DNA of 59,064 nucleotides from Bacteroidota bacterium (GCA_023412765.1 JAEZBX010000133.1:1-59064); one strand, 5' to 3'; shown: positions 36,944 through 46,382, numbered from the stretch's first letter. The notes: a model not told the origin generated them from the sequence alone. Program-made: numbers and translations.

Positions 36944-37963
36944 CTAGAGGGTCATAATTTCGTCCCACACTTTCTGAATGACAGGGATGCCGTTTTTTAG
37001 ATTTTCTTCTCTCGTTTTGACAACACGTTCGCCCGGATAAAGAACCTTTGAATTTTCCGCGGGTTTCGATGCATGGTAATCGTCGATGGCACGTTTCAAT
37101 AGTGTGGGTATAGCGCTAGCGTTGCTCAAAGATGAGAGTTTAATGGCTATGAACACCTGCGACAAATTGTTCTCTACATTGTCTTTCGAAATTTCAAAAA
37201 CAGGTGATCCACCAGAAAGGACAGCGGCCAATAAGTCCAAAAGCAACGATAGGCCTGAGCCTTTCCAGTACCCGATGGGCAAAGTTCTTTCTGATTCACG
37301 AATTGCACGCGGGTCCGTAGAAAGATTCCCTTCCTTGTCATAGCCACCTGGAACAGGTAACTGTTGGTTCCGTAGCACGTGCAGGTCAAGTGCTCCGTAC
37401 GAGAATTGAGACATAGCCATATCGAGCACGATAGCTTCGCCATTATAGGGGAGTGCAATTACAAGTGGATTGTTTCCAAGTTTTGCATCTATCCCACCCC
37501 AGGCAGGCATATTTTTGATTGTATTGGTCCACCCGATAAAAGCAAACCCTCTTTCCGCGGCGCGCCATCCGTAAGTTCCGCCACGCATCCAGTGGTTTGT
37601 ATTTCCGATTGCCACGCAACCCATTCCGTTTTTATCTGCAATTTCAATCGCACGATCAGTGCACTTCAAAGCATTTATGGGACCCGGTCCAAGTTTACCG
37701 TTCCATTGTTCCAATGAACCGGAACCGTGAATTTTTTCAGCCTCTTCATGAGGCTTAATATGTCCATCGACAACATATTTAATAAATTTTGCAAAACGGT
37801 TAACCCCATGAGTATAGACACCTTCGATGCTATTTACAGTATAAACATTCGCGAGGGTCGCAGCCTTTTCCTCTGTAAAATTATATTTAATCAGGATGCG
37901 TTTAAACTCAGCTTCCATATTGGATGCTTGTATTCTTAGCTCAGGGGTATTTGTTTTTGCCAT
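36944..37963 (-). CDS. Ldh (malate/L-lactate dehydrogenase) family reductase, YiaK/DlgD-like
   Basis: 339 residues of the NAD(P)H-dependent Ldh_2 family. Landmarks are SIEGVYTHGVNRFAKFI near 49, GNTNHWMRGGTYGW near 123, and a WKGSGLSLLLDLLAAVL stretch near 233, the last shared with 2,3-diketo-L-gulonate reductases. The natural substrate is probably a keto sugar acid. As the last gene of the uronate operon's minus strand part, it could reduce a keto-uronate such as the product of KduI, for which no KduD is seen; that is inference. ATG at 37963. Confidence 0.85.
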   Translation of the reverse strand: MAKTNTPELRIQASNMEAEFKRILIKYNFTEEKAATLANVYTVNSIEGVYTHGVNRFAKFIKYVVDGHIKPHEEAEKIHGSGSLEQWNGKLGPGPINALKCTDRAIEIADKNGMGCVAIGNTNHWMRGGTYGWRAAERGFAFIGWTNTIKNMPAWGGIDAKLGNNPLVIALPYNGEAIVLDMAMSQFSYGALDLHVLRNQQLPVPGGYDKEGNLSTDPRAIRESERTLPIGYWKGSGLSLLLDLLAAVLSGGSPVFEISKDNVENNLSQVFIAIKLSSLSNASAIPTLLKRAIDDYHASKPAENSKVLYPGERVVKTREENLKNGIPVIQKVWDEIMTL

Positions 37964-38188
37964 TTCGTTTTTGTGGTTCAGGTTTTAAATCAGTCCAAGT
38001 ATAGAAAGTAATTTTATTTAAAGATAACCTCTCTTGTAACTTAGATATTTCAATGGCATGATTCGTATTTTGAAGGCAGGATATAGGACGATTTTCGTCA
38101 AATCAATTGCGTTAAAATTCAGTAGGGATTGCAAACGTATCAAGATATAGGTCAATCAGTCCTCGGTTACGCCCTTTCCACGTATTTG

Positions 38189-38737
38189 TCATTTATTAAA
38201 TTTATCCTCGTTCCATTTTTTAGGATTAAGGCTGATATAATTCGCAATACGATGATATTCTTCCTCGTTGCGGATGACGTGGTCGTGGAAACGCGATTGC
38301 CATTCAAATTCAAATCCCAGGCGATGCGCATGTCTGGTGACGGCCGATTTATACGACCCGACGATGGATGACAGGGTATTTTTGCCCTGGTTTTGGAACC
38401 GGGATTTGGTGGGGGGTTCGGGAACCGGTGGTAGAGACAACGCATGCGTTGTCTCTACCCGGTTCCCATTCAATATCAAAATCCCATGAACGTGGTTCGG
38501 CATCACCACGTATTCATCCAATCCGATATGGTTTGCGTGATTTTTTATTTCGTTCCATAATAGATCTGCAATAATACCCACATGGGATAATTTCATTACC
38601 CCATTTACTACATCCCCGAAAAAATGTTTACGGTCTTTTGTGCAGATTGTAACGAAATACGCAGCATCCTGTCCATAATCCCACCATGGCGCGCGCGCAG
38701 ACGCGATGCGGTATTTGTTCTGAAATTTCTTTTCCAT
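38189..38737 (-). CDS. REP-associated tyrosine transposase (RAYT), TnpA_REP family
   Basis: 182 residues with intact HUH/Y1 features: VVMPNHVHGILIL (His82, His84) and a helix carrying a likely nucleophile Tyr129 (SSIVGSYKSAVTR). The C terminus RFHDHVIRNEEEYHRIANYI is typical. Such single-copy domesticated transposases cleave single-stranded palindromic REP sequences. Residues 91-106 are encoded by a 46-nt palindrome that interrupts the family's usual sequence between the HUH motif and the Tyr helix. It interrupts the uronate locus between ExuT and the Ldh reductase. Confidence 0.92.
   Translation of the reverse strand: MEKKFQNKYRIASARAPWWDYGQDAAYFVTICTKDRKHFFGDVVNGVMKLSHVGIIADLLWNEIKNHANHIGLDEYVVMPNHVHGILILNGNRVETTHALSLPPVPEPPTKSRFQNQGKNTLSSIVGSYKSAVTRHAHRLGFEFEWQSRFHDHVIRNEEEYHRIANYISLNPKKWNEDKFNK
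38421..38466. repeat. 46-nt palindrome inside the RAYT coding region
   Basis: Outer arms GGAACCGG (38421-38428) and CCGGTTCC (38459-38466) plus the inner palindrome of 28 nt (38431-38458, GTAGAGACAACGCA and its complement) pair throughout, with a 2-nt TG bulge. It has the look of a REP/palindromic repeat of the type often mobilised by RAYTs. Being palindromic, both strands encode VETTHALSLP in one frame. Confidence 0.9.
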
Positions 38738-38970
38738 TTTTAATACGTACAGACAACGTGATCAACTCCTATTCAATACCAACAACGGACGCGGCAACAC
38801 CAGCATGTAGCAGCATCTATCAACATAATAATAGCTATGGTCTTGACATATAGACGCCTAACTGGCGAGTAAGCCCATTAATCCATCCAATTTGGATTCT
38901 AACCCCAAGGACCATTCAACGAATTTAGCATTTCGCGCTGTAGTTCCCTTTCCTTCGACAACCGGAAATC

Positions 38971-40308
38971 CTAAATTTTCACTCGTTCGATCCGCGGGGC
39001 AAGCAAATGAAGTGTCAACCAGGCCAATAAGTATGCGGCTCCACAAATTATAAACATGATGTAATAGGCCGTTTCTATTTCTCCTATCGCCCGATAATGT
39101 ACGAAAAGAGTTTTTTGCACAAGCGCAGACAATAAAATGCCACCGAGTGACCCAAACATACCCCCAATACCCGTGACTGAGCCCACGGCTTTTTTGGGAA
39201 ACATGTCGGAAACCGTTGTAAAAATGTTAGCGCTCCACGCCTGATGTGCCGATGCTGCCAAACCGATAACCAATACCGCTAGCCAAACGTTAACGCCTCC
39301 CAGAATCTGAGCAAAAACTATCGGCGTTACCATAAAAGCGTAAATGAGCATGGAAGTTTTTCGCGCCTTGAACGCTGCCCAATTCCGGCGTATCAAATAC
39401 ATCGGGAGCCAACCGCCACCAATACTTCCAACAGTTGACAGTATATATACCGTTGCAACAGGAATTGCTAAGCCTGTACCTTTGATGCCATACTCACTTT
39501 CGAGGAAGTCGGGCAACCAGAAGAGGTAAAACCACCATATCGGATCGGTCAGAAATTTTCCCATGACAAATGCCCACGTCTGTTTAAATCCAAGCAAACG
39601 AAACCACGATACCTTTTCCTCTTTTCTTGCCTCATCTGCAATATCATCCTTATCCTCGTGGATATAATCGTATTCAGGCTTTGATAGCTTTTTATGTTTT
39701 GCAGGGATTTCATAATGTTTCAGCCAAAGCACTACCCATATAAATCCTATAGCGCCGGTAATAACGAATGCCCATTCCCAACCCCATGCAACAGTAATAA
39801 ACGGCACCGTTAAAGGAGCGAGTACCGCGCCAATATTCGTTCCGGAGTTAAAGATACCCGTAGCAAACGCTCGCTCCTTTTTCGGAAACCATTCAGCAAC
39901 GGTCTTGATAGCAGCAGGAAAGTTTGCCGACTCTGTGATACCTAGCGCACTACGAGCAACAATAAATCCCAAGGTAGTCGATACGAAAGCATGTCCCATC
40001 GCAGCCACACTCCAAAGAGATGTTGCTAATAAATAGCCGAGTTTTGTCCCAACTTTATCAATGATCCGCCCCGAGATAAGCATACCCAACGCATAGGCTA
40101 CCTTAAATGCGATTTCTATGTTTGCATAGTCAGCATCCGTCCAATTAAATTCGGTAGTGAGATCGGATTTCAACAAACTAATGACCTGCCGGTCGATATA
40201 GTTTACGGTTGTCGCAAAGAACACTAATGCACAAATTGTCCATCGATACTTACCGATCTCCTGGTTTACTGAATTTAAGTTTTCCACTAGTTTCGGATTG
40301 GTTGTCAT
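38971..40308 (-). CDS. exuT: Hexuronate transporter, MFS (ACS family)
   Basis: 445 residues and about 12 membrane helices. Characteristic blocks of the anion:cation symporter family are VNYIDRQVISLL in helix 1 and ESANFPAAIKTVAEWFPKKERAFATGIFNSGTNIGAVLAP around helices 4-5 (longest run shortened here). Takes up galacturonate or glucuronate with a proton. The gene lies within the uronate locus, 24 nt after the KDPG aldolase gene, and starts ATG 40308. Exact sugar specificity is not readable. Confidence 0.88.
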   Translation of the reverse strand: MTTNPKLVENLNSVNQEIGKYRWTICALVFFATTVNYIDRQVISLLKSDLTTEFNWTDADYANIEIAFKVAYALGMLISGRIIDKVGTKLGYLLATSLWSVAAMGHAFVSTTLGFIVARSALGITESANFPAAIKTVAEWFPKKERAFATGIFNSGTNIGAVLAPLTVPFITVAWGWEWAFVITGAIGFIWVVLWLKHYEIPAKHKKLSKPEYDYIHEDKDDIADEARKEEKVSWFRLLGFKQTWAFVMGKFLTDPIWWFYLFWLPDFLESEYGIKGTGLAIPVATVYILSTVGSIGGGWLPMYLIRRNWAAFKARKTSMLIYAFMVTPIVFAQILGGVNVWLAVLVIGLAASAHQAWSANIFTTVSDMFPKKAVGSVTGIGGMFGSLGGILLSALVQKTLFVHYRAIGEIETAYYIMFIICGAAYLLAWLTLHLLAPRIERVKI

Positions 40309-40332
40309 GGTTACAGGGGAAAGTTTCTAGAT

Positions 40333-40995
40333 TTATTTCCTTAACTTTTGGACTGTCATTAAAATATTGCGAACCCTCTCCTCAAGACCAGCCCAATCTT
40401 TCTTATCCATTATTTCTTTTGTGAACAACTGAGAACCCATTCCTACGCTCATTGCTCCTGCTTTAAACCATGAGGTTAAATTTGCCTCGTTAGGCTCTAC
40501 ACCACCGGTTATCATCAGTTGAAGGTCAGGTACAACAGGCATAATAGCCGACACGAATCCAGGGCCAAGCACAGACCCCGGAAAAACTTTAATCACCTCT
40601 GCGCCGTTTTCCTTCGCTGTTACAATCTCCGTTAAAGTAGCGCAGCCGGGCATCCACAGGATATTATGAGCACGGCAGACTTCGGCCATTTCTAACTTGA
40701 GGATTGGTGATATAATAAAGTGTGCACCAGCGTCAATAAACTTTTTAGTAGTTGCTCCATCCATCACAGTGCCAATGCCGAGCATGAGGTCCGGAAATTT
40801 CTTGCAATAGTCAAGCATTGCAACAAAAACCTCAAACGAATTTTTCCTCCGATTTGTAAATTCAAACACTCGAACGCCACCCCTATACGCAGCTTCGATC
40901 ACTTGTTGAGCAGTGGGAATATCATCATGCGTGAAGAGTGGCACTAACCCCAACTCTTTCATTCGTCCGACGATTTGCTCGTTTGTAAATTTCAT
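40333..40995 (-). CDS. eda: 2-dehydro-3-deoxy-phosphogluconate aldolase (KDPG aldolase)
   Basis: 220 residues, class I aldolase that splits KDPG into pyruvate and glyceraldehyde 3-phosphate, the last step of uronate catabolism. The Schiff-base lysine is in EVIKVFPGSVLGPGF, and the conserved glutamate in GVRVFEFTNRRKNSF. TGGVEPNEANL binds phosphate. It directly follows kdgK (6-nt gap). Confidence 0.93.
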   Translation of the reverse strand: MKFTNEQIVGRMKELGLVPLFTHDDIPTAQQVIEAAYRGGVRVFEFTNRRKNSFEVFVAMLDYCKKFPDLMLGIGTVMDGATTKKFIDAGAHFIISPILKLEMAEVCRAHNILWMPGCATLTEIVTAKENGAEVIKVFPGSVLGPGFVSAIMPVVPDLQLMITGGVEPNEANLTSWFKAGAMSVGMGSQLFTKEIMDKKDWAGLEERVRNILMTVQKLRK

Positions 40996-41001
40996 AAGCG
41001 C

Positions 41002-41994
41002 TTATCGCAAAAGTTTCCCAATGTTTTCACCCTTTACCAGTGTTTCTATTTCTTGCGCAGTAGCCACATTTACATCTCCTTCAACCGAGTGTTTAAAGGC
41101 ACCTGCAGCGGTAGCGAACTCTATTCTTGCTGTATCATCCATTTTTTTCAGAGACGCATATATCAATCCTGCCATAAATGCATCTCCTGCGCCAACACGG
41201 TCTACGATATGTGTAAGGTCATATTCCCTTGACTGCACTAGTTGTTTTCCATTCCACAACAAGCCCTTTAATCTGTTGTGTGAAGAGCTGACAGATTCGC
41301 GCTCCGTCGTTACAATGGTATTAATCGTTGGGTACTCTTTTTTTATTGATGCGCAAGCGGTCTCATAAGTGTCCCCTGATATTCCCACACAATTTTCCAT
41401 GTCCGTAATGCCGGCAACAATAACGTCAGTTGATTCAATTAATGAAGGCATTATTTCACGGGCGGTCTTGCCATATTGCCACAGGTTCCTTCGATAGTTG
41501 ATGTCTCCAGAAACTGTAAGATTATTTTCTCTGGCAACTCTGATCGCTTCAAGACATACATCTGCTGCTCCCTGTGAAATGGCCGGAGTAATTCCCGTCC
41601 AATGGAACCACGTTGCACCCTTCAATATCTTTTTCCAATCAAGCATTCCAGGTCTGATATGTGCAAAAGCTGAATTGAATCTGTCGTAAATGATTCTCGA
41701 TGCACGTTGCATAGACCCATTCTCCAAAAAATACACTCCCATGCGCTCGTCACCGTAAATAATGTACTGCGTATCGACCCCATCGCGCTTCAACGATTGA
41801 GTAGCAGCTTGTCCAAGATCGTTGTTCGGAAACCTTGTAACATGCGCGGCCGGAATTCCAAAATGACTAAGTGAACACGCTACATTCGCTTCTGATCCTG
41901 CATACAGCACATTAAGACTATCAACTTGTGTAAAGCGCGCATAGCCCGGCGTTGAAAGCCTCATCATGATTTCGCCAAATGTAATTACCTTCAA
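41002..41994 (-). CDS. kdgK: 2-dehydro-3-deoxygluconokinase (PfkB family)
   Basis: 330 residues of the ribokinase family. Phosphorylates KDG on C6. The N-terminal GEIMMRLSTPGYARF and AGSEANVACSLSHFG segments and the C-terminal catalytic DRVGAGDAFMAGLIYA (Asp of the anion hole) are present. Next to eda, it completes the classic KDG to pyruvate plus triose-phosphate route. ATG at 41994. Confidence 0.92.
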   Translation of the reverse strand: MKVITFGEIMMRLSTPGYARFTQVDSLNVLYAGSEANVACSLSHFGIPAAHVTRFPNNDLGQAATQSLKRDGVDTQYIIYGDERMGVYFLENGSMQRASRIIYDRFNSAFAHIRPGMLDWKKILKGATWFHWTGITPAISQGAADVCLEAIRVARENNLTVSGDINYRRNLWQYGKTAREIMPSLIESTDVIVAGITDMENCVGISGDTYETACASIKKEYPTINTIVTTERESVSSSHNRLKGLLWNGKQLVQSREYDLTHIVDRVGAGDAFMAGLIYASLKKMDDTARIEFATAAGAFKHSVEGDVNVATAQEIETLVKGENIGKLLR

Positions 41995-41999
41995 GCGTT

Positions 42000-42102
42000 A
42001 AGGTGTTTAAGTGTTGATGTGTTGAAGTGTTGAAGTTATCGAAGAATGAATAATATCAAAATCTCTATTTACGATTAACTAATAACAATTAACTATTAAC
42101 TA
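42000..42102. repeat. AT-rich intergenic stretch with short tandem TGTTGAAG-like units
   Basis: Between SDR and kdgK. It contains GTGTTGATGTGTTGAAG style units, then several ATTAACTA repeats. No gene or strong promoter seen. Confidence 0.4.
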
Positions 42103-42927
42103 CTAAACGCCAGCGTACGAACTGAACCCACCATCGACGGGAACGACAACGCCAGACACAAACTTAGCACCGTCAGAGCATAGCCAGATTAGCGTACTGG
42201 CTAATTCGTCGGGCTTCCCAAAACGGCCAAACGGTGTTTGACTAATAACAGACTTTCCTCGATCCGTTAGCCCGCCGTCTGGAGTCGTAAGCAAAGTCCG
42301 ATTCTGTTCCGTAAGAAAAAAACCTGGCGCAATAGCATTAACTCTGATTCCTTCTCCAAACTTTTTGGCAACTTCTACAGCAAGCCATTGTGTGAAATTG
42401 CTGATGGCTGCTTTTGCGGCTGAATAACCAACAACTCTTGTGATCGGCAGATACGCCGCCATAGAAGAGATATTAATAATACAACCACTTTTTGCTTTCA
42501 TCATTGGTTCGCCCAAAATCTGTGTCGGCAGTACCGAACCAGTAAGATTAAGATCAACCACCTGGCGGAAATCATCCATATTCAAATCCAGAAAAGTTTT
42601 ATCTGTTGGTATAGTCGCACCTGGCATATTTCCCCCCGCGCCATTAACCAGTATATTGATTGATCCAAACTGATCTATAATAACTTTTCGTGCCTCTGTC
42701 AATTGTTTTGCATCCAATACATCGGCACTGACACCGATCGCATTACCGCCTTCCTTCTGGATTGTACGCGCGAGATCATCAGCGACGTTTTTCCGGCGTC
42801 CAACTATAGCGACCTTAGCTCCTGCCATTGCCAAGGCTTTTACCAGTGAACTTCCAAGAACCCCTGTTCCTCCGGTAACAACAGCAGCTTTATTTTCAAG
42901 ACTAAATAATGAATTCAAGTATGACAT
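42103..42927 (-). CDS. SDR family oxidoreductase, D-mannonate oxidoreductase (UxuB)-like
   Basis: 274 residues of the classical short-chain dehydrogenase family. The nucleotide loop is TGGTGVLGSSL, with the catalytic serine in ISSMAAYLP and Tyr-x3-Lys in VVGYSAAKAA (SYK). FTQWLAVEVAKKFGEGIRVNAIAPGFFLT and the terminal DGGFSSYAGV match the SDR-type mannonate/fructuronate reductases of Bacilli and Bacteroidota. The most likely reaction is fructuronate to mannonate with NADH. KduD is another, less likely reading. Starts ATG 42927. Confidence 0.85.
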   Translation of the reverse strand: MSYLNSLFSLENKAAVVTGGTGVLGSSLVKALAMAGAKVAIVGRRKNVADDLARTIQKEGGNAIGVSADVLDAKQLTEARKVIIDQFGSINILVNGAGGNMPGATIPTDKTFLDLNMDDFRQVVDLNLTGSVLPTQILGEPMMKAKSGCIINISSMAAYLPITRVVGYSAAKAAISNFTQWLAVEVAKKFGEGIRVNAIAPGFFLTEQNRTLLTTPDGGLTDRGKSVISQTPFGRFGKPDELASTLIWLCSDGAKFVSGVVVPVDGGFSSYAGV

Positions 42928-42943
42928 GGTATTGATAGGTTGT

Positions 42944-43987
42944 TTAGACTTTAACTGCCTTGCGCAATTTGTGGCTTTCGTAACATGCTTCGATTAATCT
43001 TATTACATCGCGTGACTCCTCCGGCTTCACTGCTAGAGGCGCGTTATTACGTATCGCATTATAAACGTTACTATAGAATTCGGAATAATTTCCTGGAATT
43101 GTTTCGACTGGTCCTTCAAAATGCAAGCCGTCGATGGTAGCATTAAGTTTCCCCCATAATTCTTTTCCTTCCAAACCCCAACCGGGACTGCCGGGAACCT
43201 TTCCATCCTTCAATGCCTGTTCCTGCGGATCAATTCCATATTTGATAAAAGAGCCTTCTGTTCCATGGAGAATATAGCGCGGCGTAGCTTCGCGTACTAA
43301 ATAGCTTGACTTGACGATTGTGTAAAAGCCGTCATACTGCATACGAATGTCGTAGAAGTCTTCGACTCTGCCGTTAGGTCTCTGAATACCGACGCGCGCA
43401 TCAACCTCCTTGGGCATGCCGAACAACATCATCACCTGGTCAAGCATATGGGAACCTAAATTATAAAGAATGCCGGTACCCGGACCTTGCTCCTCCTTCC
43501 ATGTATTTGCTTCAATGTAATTTCGATATCGGTCATAATGCAGTTCGAACTCTGCGATCTTGCCGACACATTTGTTTTCCAAAACTTTTTTTACGGTCAT
43601 GAAATCCCCATCCCATCTTCTGTTCTGAAAAACCGTTAAAACTTTTTTCTTTTTGCTGGCAAGATTAATCAGTTTATCCGCTTCCTGAACCGTGACAGTA
43701 AAAGGCTTTTCAACAATGATGTGCTTGTCGGCCTCTAGCGCCTTGGTTGCATAGGCAAAATGAGATTCATTAGGCGTATTAATAACAACAAGTTCAATGC
43801 TGTCATCTTTCAGTATTTCGTCGAGTTGTCTTACGATTTTAATGTTTGGATACCGGGACTTCGCTTTGTCGGAACTTCTTTGGAGAACGGTCGTAAGTGA
43901 AAAATTTGAGTCTACGGCTAGTAGTGGTGCGTGAAAGATCTCACCTGACATACCGTATGAGAGCAATGCAGTTTTAATTGGAGTCAT
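42944..43987 (-). CDS. Gfo/Idh/MocA family oxidoreductase
   Basis: 347 residues. N-terminal Rossmann domain (TALLSYGMSGEIFHAPLL), then the family's EKPFTVTVQEAD after the first domain. The C-terminal domain carries GILYNLGSHMLDQVMMLFG, which includes the typical catalytic His. It resembles scyllo-inositol and other sugar dehydrogenases (IolW/YhhX type). It is the first gene of the minus-strand uronate operon. Possible actions include oxidation or epimerisation of a sugar acid; the exact substrate is not known. Confidence 0.85.
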   Translation of the reverse strand: MTPIKTALLSYGMSGEIFHAPLLAVDSNFSLTTVLQRSSDKAKSRYPNIKIVRQLDEILKDDSIELVVINTPNESHFAYATKALEADKHIIVEKPFTVTVQEADKLINLASKKKKVLTVFQNRRWDGDFMTVKKVLENKCVGKIAEFELHYDRYRNYIEANTWKEEQGPGTGILYNLGSHMLDQVMMLFGMPKEVDARVGIQRPNGRVEDFYDIRMQYDGFYTIVKSSYLVREATPRYILHGTEGSFIKYGIDPQEQALKDGKVPGSPGWGLEGKELWGKLNATIDGLHFEGPVETIPGNYSEFYSNVYNAIRNNAPLAVKPEESRDVIRLIEACYESHKLRKAVKV

Positions 43988-44301
43988 CCTACCTTAGTAA
44001 TAGTTACATCTTCAAGTGAAGCTCCAATTTTAGATATTGTTTTCAAATTGCAAGCGGCTGAGTTTCGATTTGAATCGCAATCTTTTACAGCAATGGCGCC
44101 ATTCGGAACTAATAAGCAACTTAATTTGCTAAATGGAAAGCCGGGTACAATCGACTTCAAAGGTGCTTCAAATCGAAGTGCCAGGAATTTGTTGAGCGGC
44201 ATTCTTTCTAGATTTGAATTATAATGCGTGTTAAATCTCAAAATGACTAAAATTAATAGTAGATTGCGCAATCGATTGCGCAAGATAGTAGATTTCTCCT
44301 T
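43988..44301. other. 314-nt divergent region with uronate operator; possible small ORF
   Basis: Holds the perfect operator palindrome at 44264-44283 between the divergent Gfo/Idh/MocA operon and uxaA. On the minus strand an open frame runs from a TTG inside the operator (or ATG at 44202) to 43984 and overlaps the next ATG by 4 nt. Its 72 residues from ATG (MPLNKFLALRFEAPLKSIV onward) look coding but match no family; it may be a gene remnant. Confidence 0.4.
44264..44283. promoter_or_regulatory. Perfect 20-bp operator TTGCGCAATCGATTGCGCAA
   Basis: LacI-type palindrome with a CG centre, 18 nt upstream of the uxaA ATG and upstream of the divergent operon. Related sites lie at 46383-46396 and 46528-46545. 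The natural regulator is the LacI-family protein at 47438. Directly in front of it, TAGATTG may belong to the uxaA promoter. Confidence 0.75.
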
Positions 44302-45948
44302 ATGTCAACCAAGTTTTTAAAGATTCATCCAGCCGACAATGTTTATGTCGCTCTTACTGATTTACGGGCGGGAGAAAAAATTTCTGCTCCTGGCATCGAC
44401 CTAATTCTTCCCAACGATGTGCAAGCCAAACACAAGTTTGTAGAAAATGCATTAAAGGCAGGAGATGAAATTAGGATGTATGGCTGCCTTGTCGGTAAGG
44501 CCTTGACTGCTATTCCCACAGGCGGCGTAATCACCACGCACAATGTAAAGCATCAGTCATCGGAGTTTTCCGGCCGGACACAAAGATTTCATTGGAATGC
44601 GCCCGATGTGAGCAAATGGAAAGATAAGACCTTTATGGGATATCATCGCGCTGATGGCCAAGTTGGTACAGCAAATTATTGGTTGGTTATTCCTTTGGTA
44701 TTCTGCGAAAACAGAAACGTGAATGTGATACGACAAGCCTTCGAGGAAGAGCTGGGGTTTGGCAAAAACGATGCTTACAAAAGTTATGTGCACGAGTTGG
44801 TTCAGCTTTACCGTCAAGGTAAAATAAGTGACATACAATCGCTGAAACTTGGCAGCAATGGTCATTCAGTCAAGGCACGACTATTTGAGAATATTGATGG
44901 CATAAAATTCCTAACTCACGAAGGTGGATGTGGTGGTACCCGACAGGATTCCGAAGCATTGTGTGCACTGCTTGCCGGATACATCAACAACCCGAACGTG
45001 GGCGGCGCTACGGTTTTGAGCTTAGGTTGTCAAAATGCTCAGGTAGAAGTTTTGGAGCGAAAGCTTCTTGCATTGAATCCATCGTTCTCAAAACCAGTGA
45101 TTATTCTTGAACAACAAAAAGAAGGTACCGAGCAGGATTTGCTTGCTAACGCAATTCAAAAAACTTTCGCCGGTCTGATCGAACTTAATAAACAACAGCG
45201 AGAGCCCGCGCCCCTTACAAAGCTCGTGGTAGGTTTAGAATGTGGTGGTTCAGATGGATTTTCAGGCATTTCTGCTAACCCCGCCATCGGACATGTATCT
45301 GATCTTATTGCCGCGTTGGGAGGATCATCAATTCTTTCAGAGTTTCCCGAACTTTGTGGTGTCGAACAGGAACTTCTTAACCGTTGTGTTGATGATGATG
45401 CGGCCAATCGCTTTGCGCATCTCATGCGAGCATATTCACGTGCCGCGGAGGCAGTGGGTTCCGGATTTGACATGAACCCTTCTCCCGGAAATATTAAAGA
45501 CGGATTAATAACGGATGCGATGAAGTCTGCAGGCGCAGCAAAAAAAGGTGGTACCTCACCCGTTGCAGACGTATTGGACTATACCGAATACGTTAGGAAA
45601 CCGGGACTAACTTTACTCTGCACTCCTGGGAACGACGTAGAAAGCACTACTGCGATGGCTGGCTCAGGCGCCAATGTTATGCTTTTTACAACTGGCCTCG
45701 GTACCCCTACTGGAAATCCCATCGCACCGGTAATCAAGTTGTCGTCCAATACTAAATTGGCCAAGAAGATGCCAGACATCATTGACATTGATTGCGGTCC
45801 GGTTATCACAGGTGAAAAAACTATAGAGCAGATGGGCGAAGAGATCCTGAACTATATCATTGAGGTCGCCAGCGGAAACATCAAGCCTAAGGCTGTTATC
45901 TTAAACCAGGATGACTTTATACCTTGGAAACGGGGTGTGTCGCTCTGA
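44302..45948 (+). CDS. uxaA: Altronate dehydratase
   Basis: 548 residues, full length: an N-terminal SAF-type domain (about residues 1-90, VALTDLRAGEKIS) and a large UxaA domain. THEGGCGGTRQDSEALC, LSLGCQNAQVEVL, and GLECGGSDGFSGISANPAIG include the conserved cysteines. Converts altronate to KDG in the galacturonate branch, with iron or other metal. It is transcribed away from the Gfo/SDR/kdgK operon under the shared operator. The next gene (kdgF) converges with it, 36 nt apart. Confidence 0.94.
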   Translation: MSTKFLKIHPADNVYVALTDLRAGEKISAPGIDLILPNDVQAKHKFVENALKAGDEIRMYGCLVGKALTAIPTGGVITTHNVKHQSSEFSGRTQRFHWNAPDVSKWKDKTFMGYHRADGQVGTANYWLVIPLVFCENRNVNVIRQAFEEELGFGKNDAYKSYVHELVQLYRQGKISDIQSLKLGSNGHSVKARLFENIDGIKFLTHEGGCGGTRQDSEALCALLAGYINNPNVGGATVLSLGCQNAQVEVLERKLLALNPSFSKPVIILEQQKEGTEQDLLANAIQKTFAGLIELNKQQREPAPLTKLVVGLECGGSDGFSGISANPAIGHVSDLIAALGGSSILSEFPELCGVEQELLNRCVDDDAANRFAHLMRAYSRAAEAVGSGFDMNPSPGNIKDGLITDAMKSAGAAKKGGTSPVADVLDYTEYVRKPGLTLLCTPGNDVESTTAMAGSGANVMLFTTGLGTPTGNPIAPVIKLSSNTKLAKKMPDIIDIDCGPVITGEKTIEQMGEEILNYIIEVASGNIKPKAVILNQDDFIPWKRGVSL

Positions 45949-45984
45949 GCAACTTGCTGCGCTTTATCAAACGCTTCTGGTTTT

Positions 45985-46329
45985 TCATGTTAGGAAGTCT
46001 TCTCGCACGGGTGTAAAACTATCAATCAATTTTGCGGTCGCCGATAGCAATTGGATTGTATGTTGTTTCCCTGAAGGTACAGCAAACATGTCGCCCGCGA
46101 CCAAGCGCTCGTCCTTTTCCCCTTCGCAGAAGAAGATGATCTCGCCCTCCGCAATGTACGTCACTTGTTCGTGAACATGGCTGTGGCTGGGATCGGGATG
46201 ATCCCATGGCCCATTATCAAAATCTATTACGGCAATCATTAAGTTTGATGAGTGAATTAAACGACGACGAACGCCAGTTCTAACGTGGTCGGTATGCGCA
46301 TCAAGGGCTTTTAATACGGGCATATACAC
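45985..46329 (-). CDS. kdgF: KdgF-like cupin (unsaturated uronate linearisation)
   Basis: 114 residues, a single-cupin protein. Candidate metal ligands: His49, His51, Gln55 and His90 in SHSHVHEQVTY and VPSGKQHTI. The ending DSFTPVREDFL matches characterised KdgF, which helps open 4,5-unsaturated uronates from pectin or alginate to the linear keto form (DKI). KduI, its partner in the route, is encoded divergently at 46549. ATG at 46329. Confidence 0.86.
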   Translation of the reverse strand: MYMPVLKALDAHTDHVRTGVRRRLIHSSNLMIAVIDFDNGPWDHPDPSHSHVHEQVTYIAEGEIIFFCEGEKDERLVAGDMFAVPSGKQHTIQLLSATAKLIDSFTPVREDFLT

Positions 46330-46382
46330 AATTTATTTTAGAGCAAGCTACCAAATAATCAGCAGGACTTCCACCAGAAACG

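Noticed and set aside
38858..39046. 62-codon minus-strand frame overlapping the 3' end of exuT
   Set aside because: It begins inside exuT in another frame and matches no family; read as a chance open frame.
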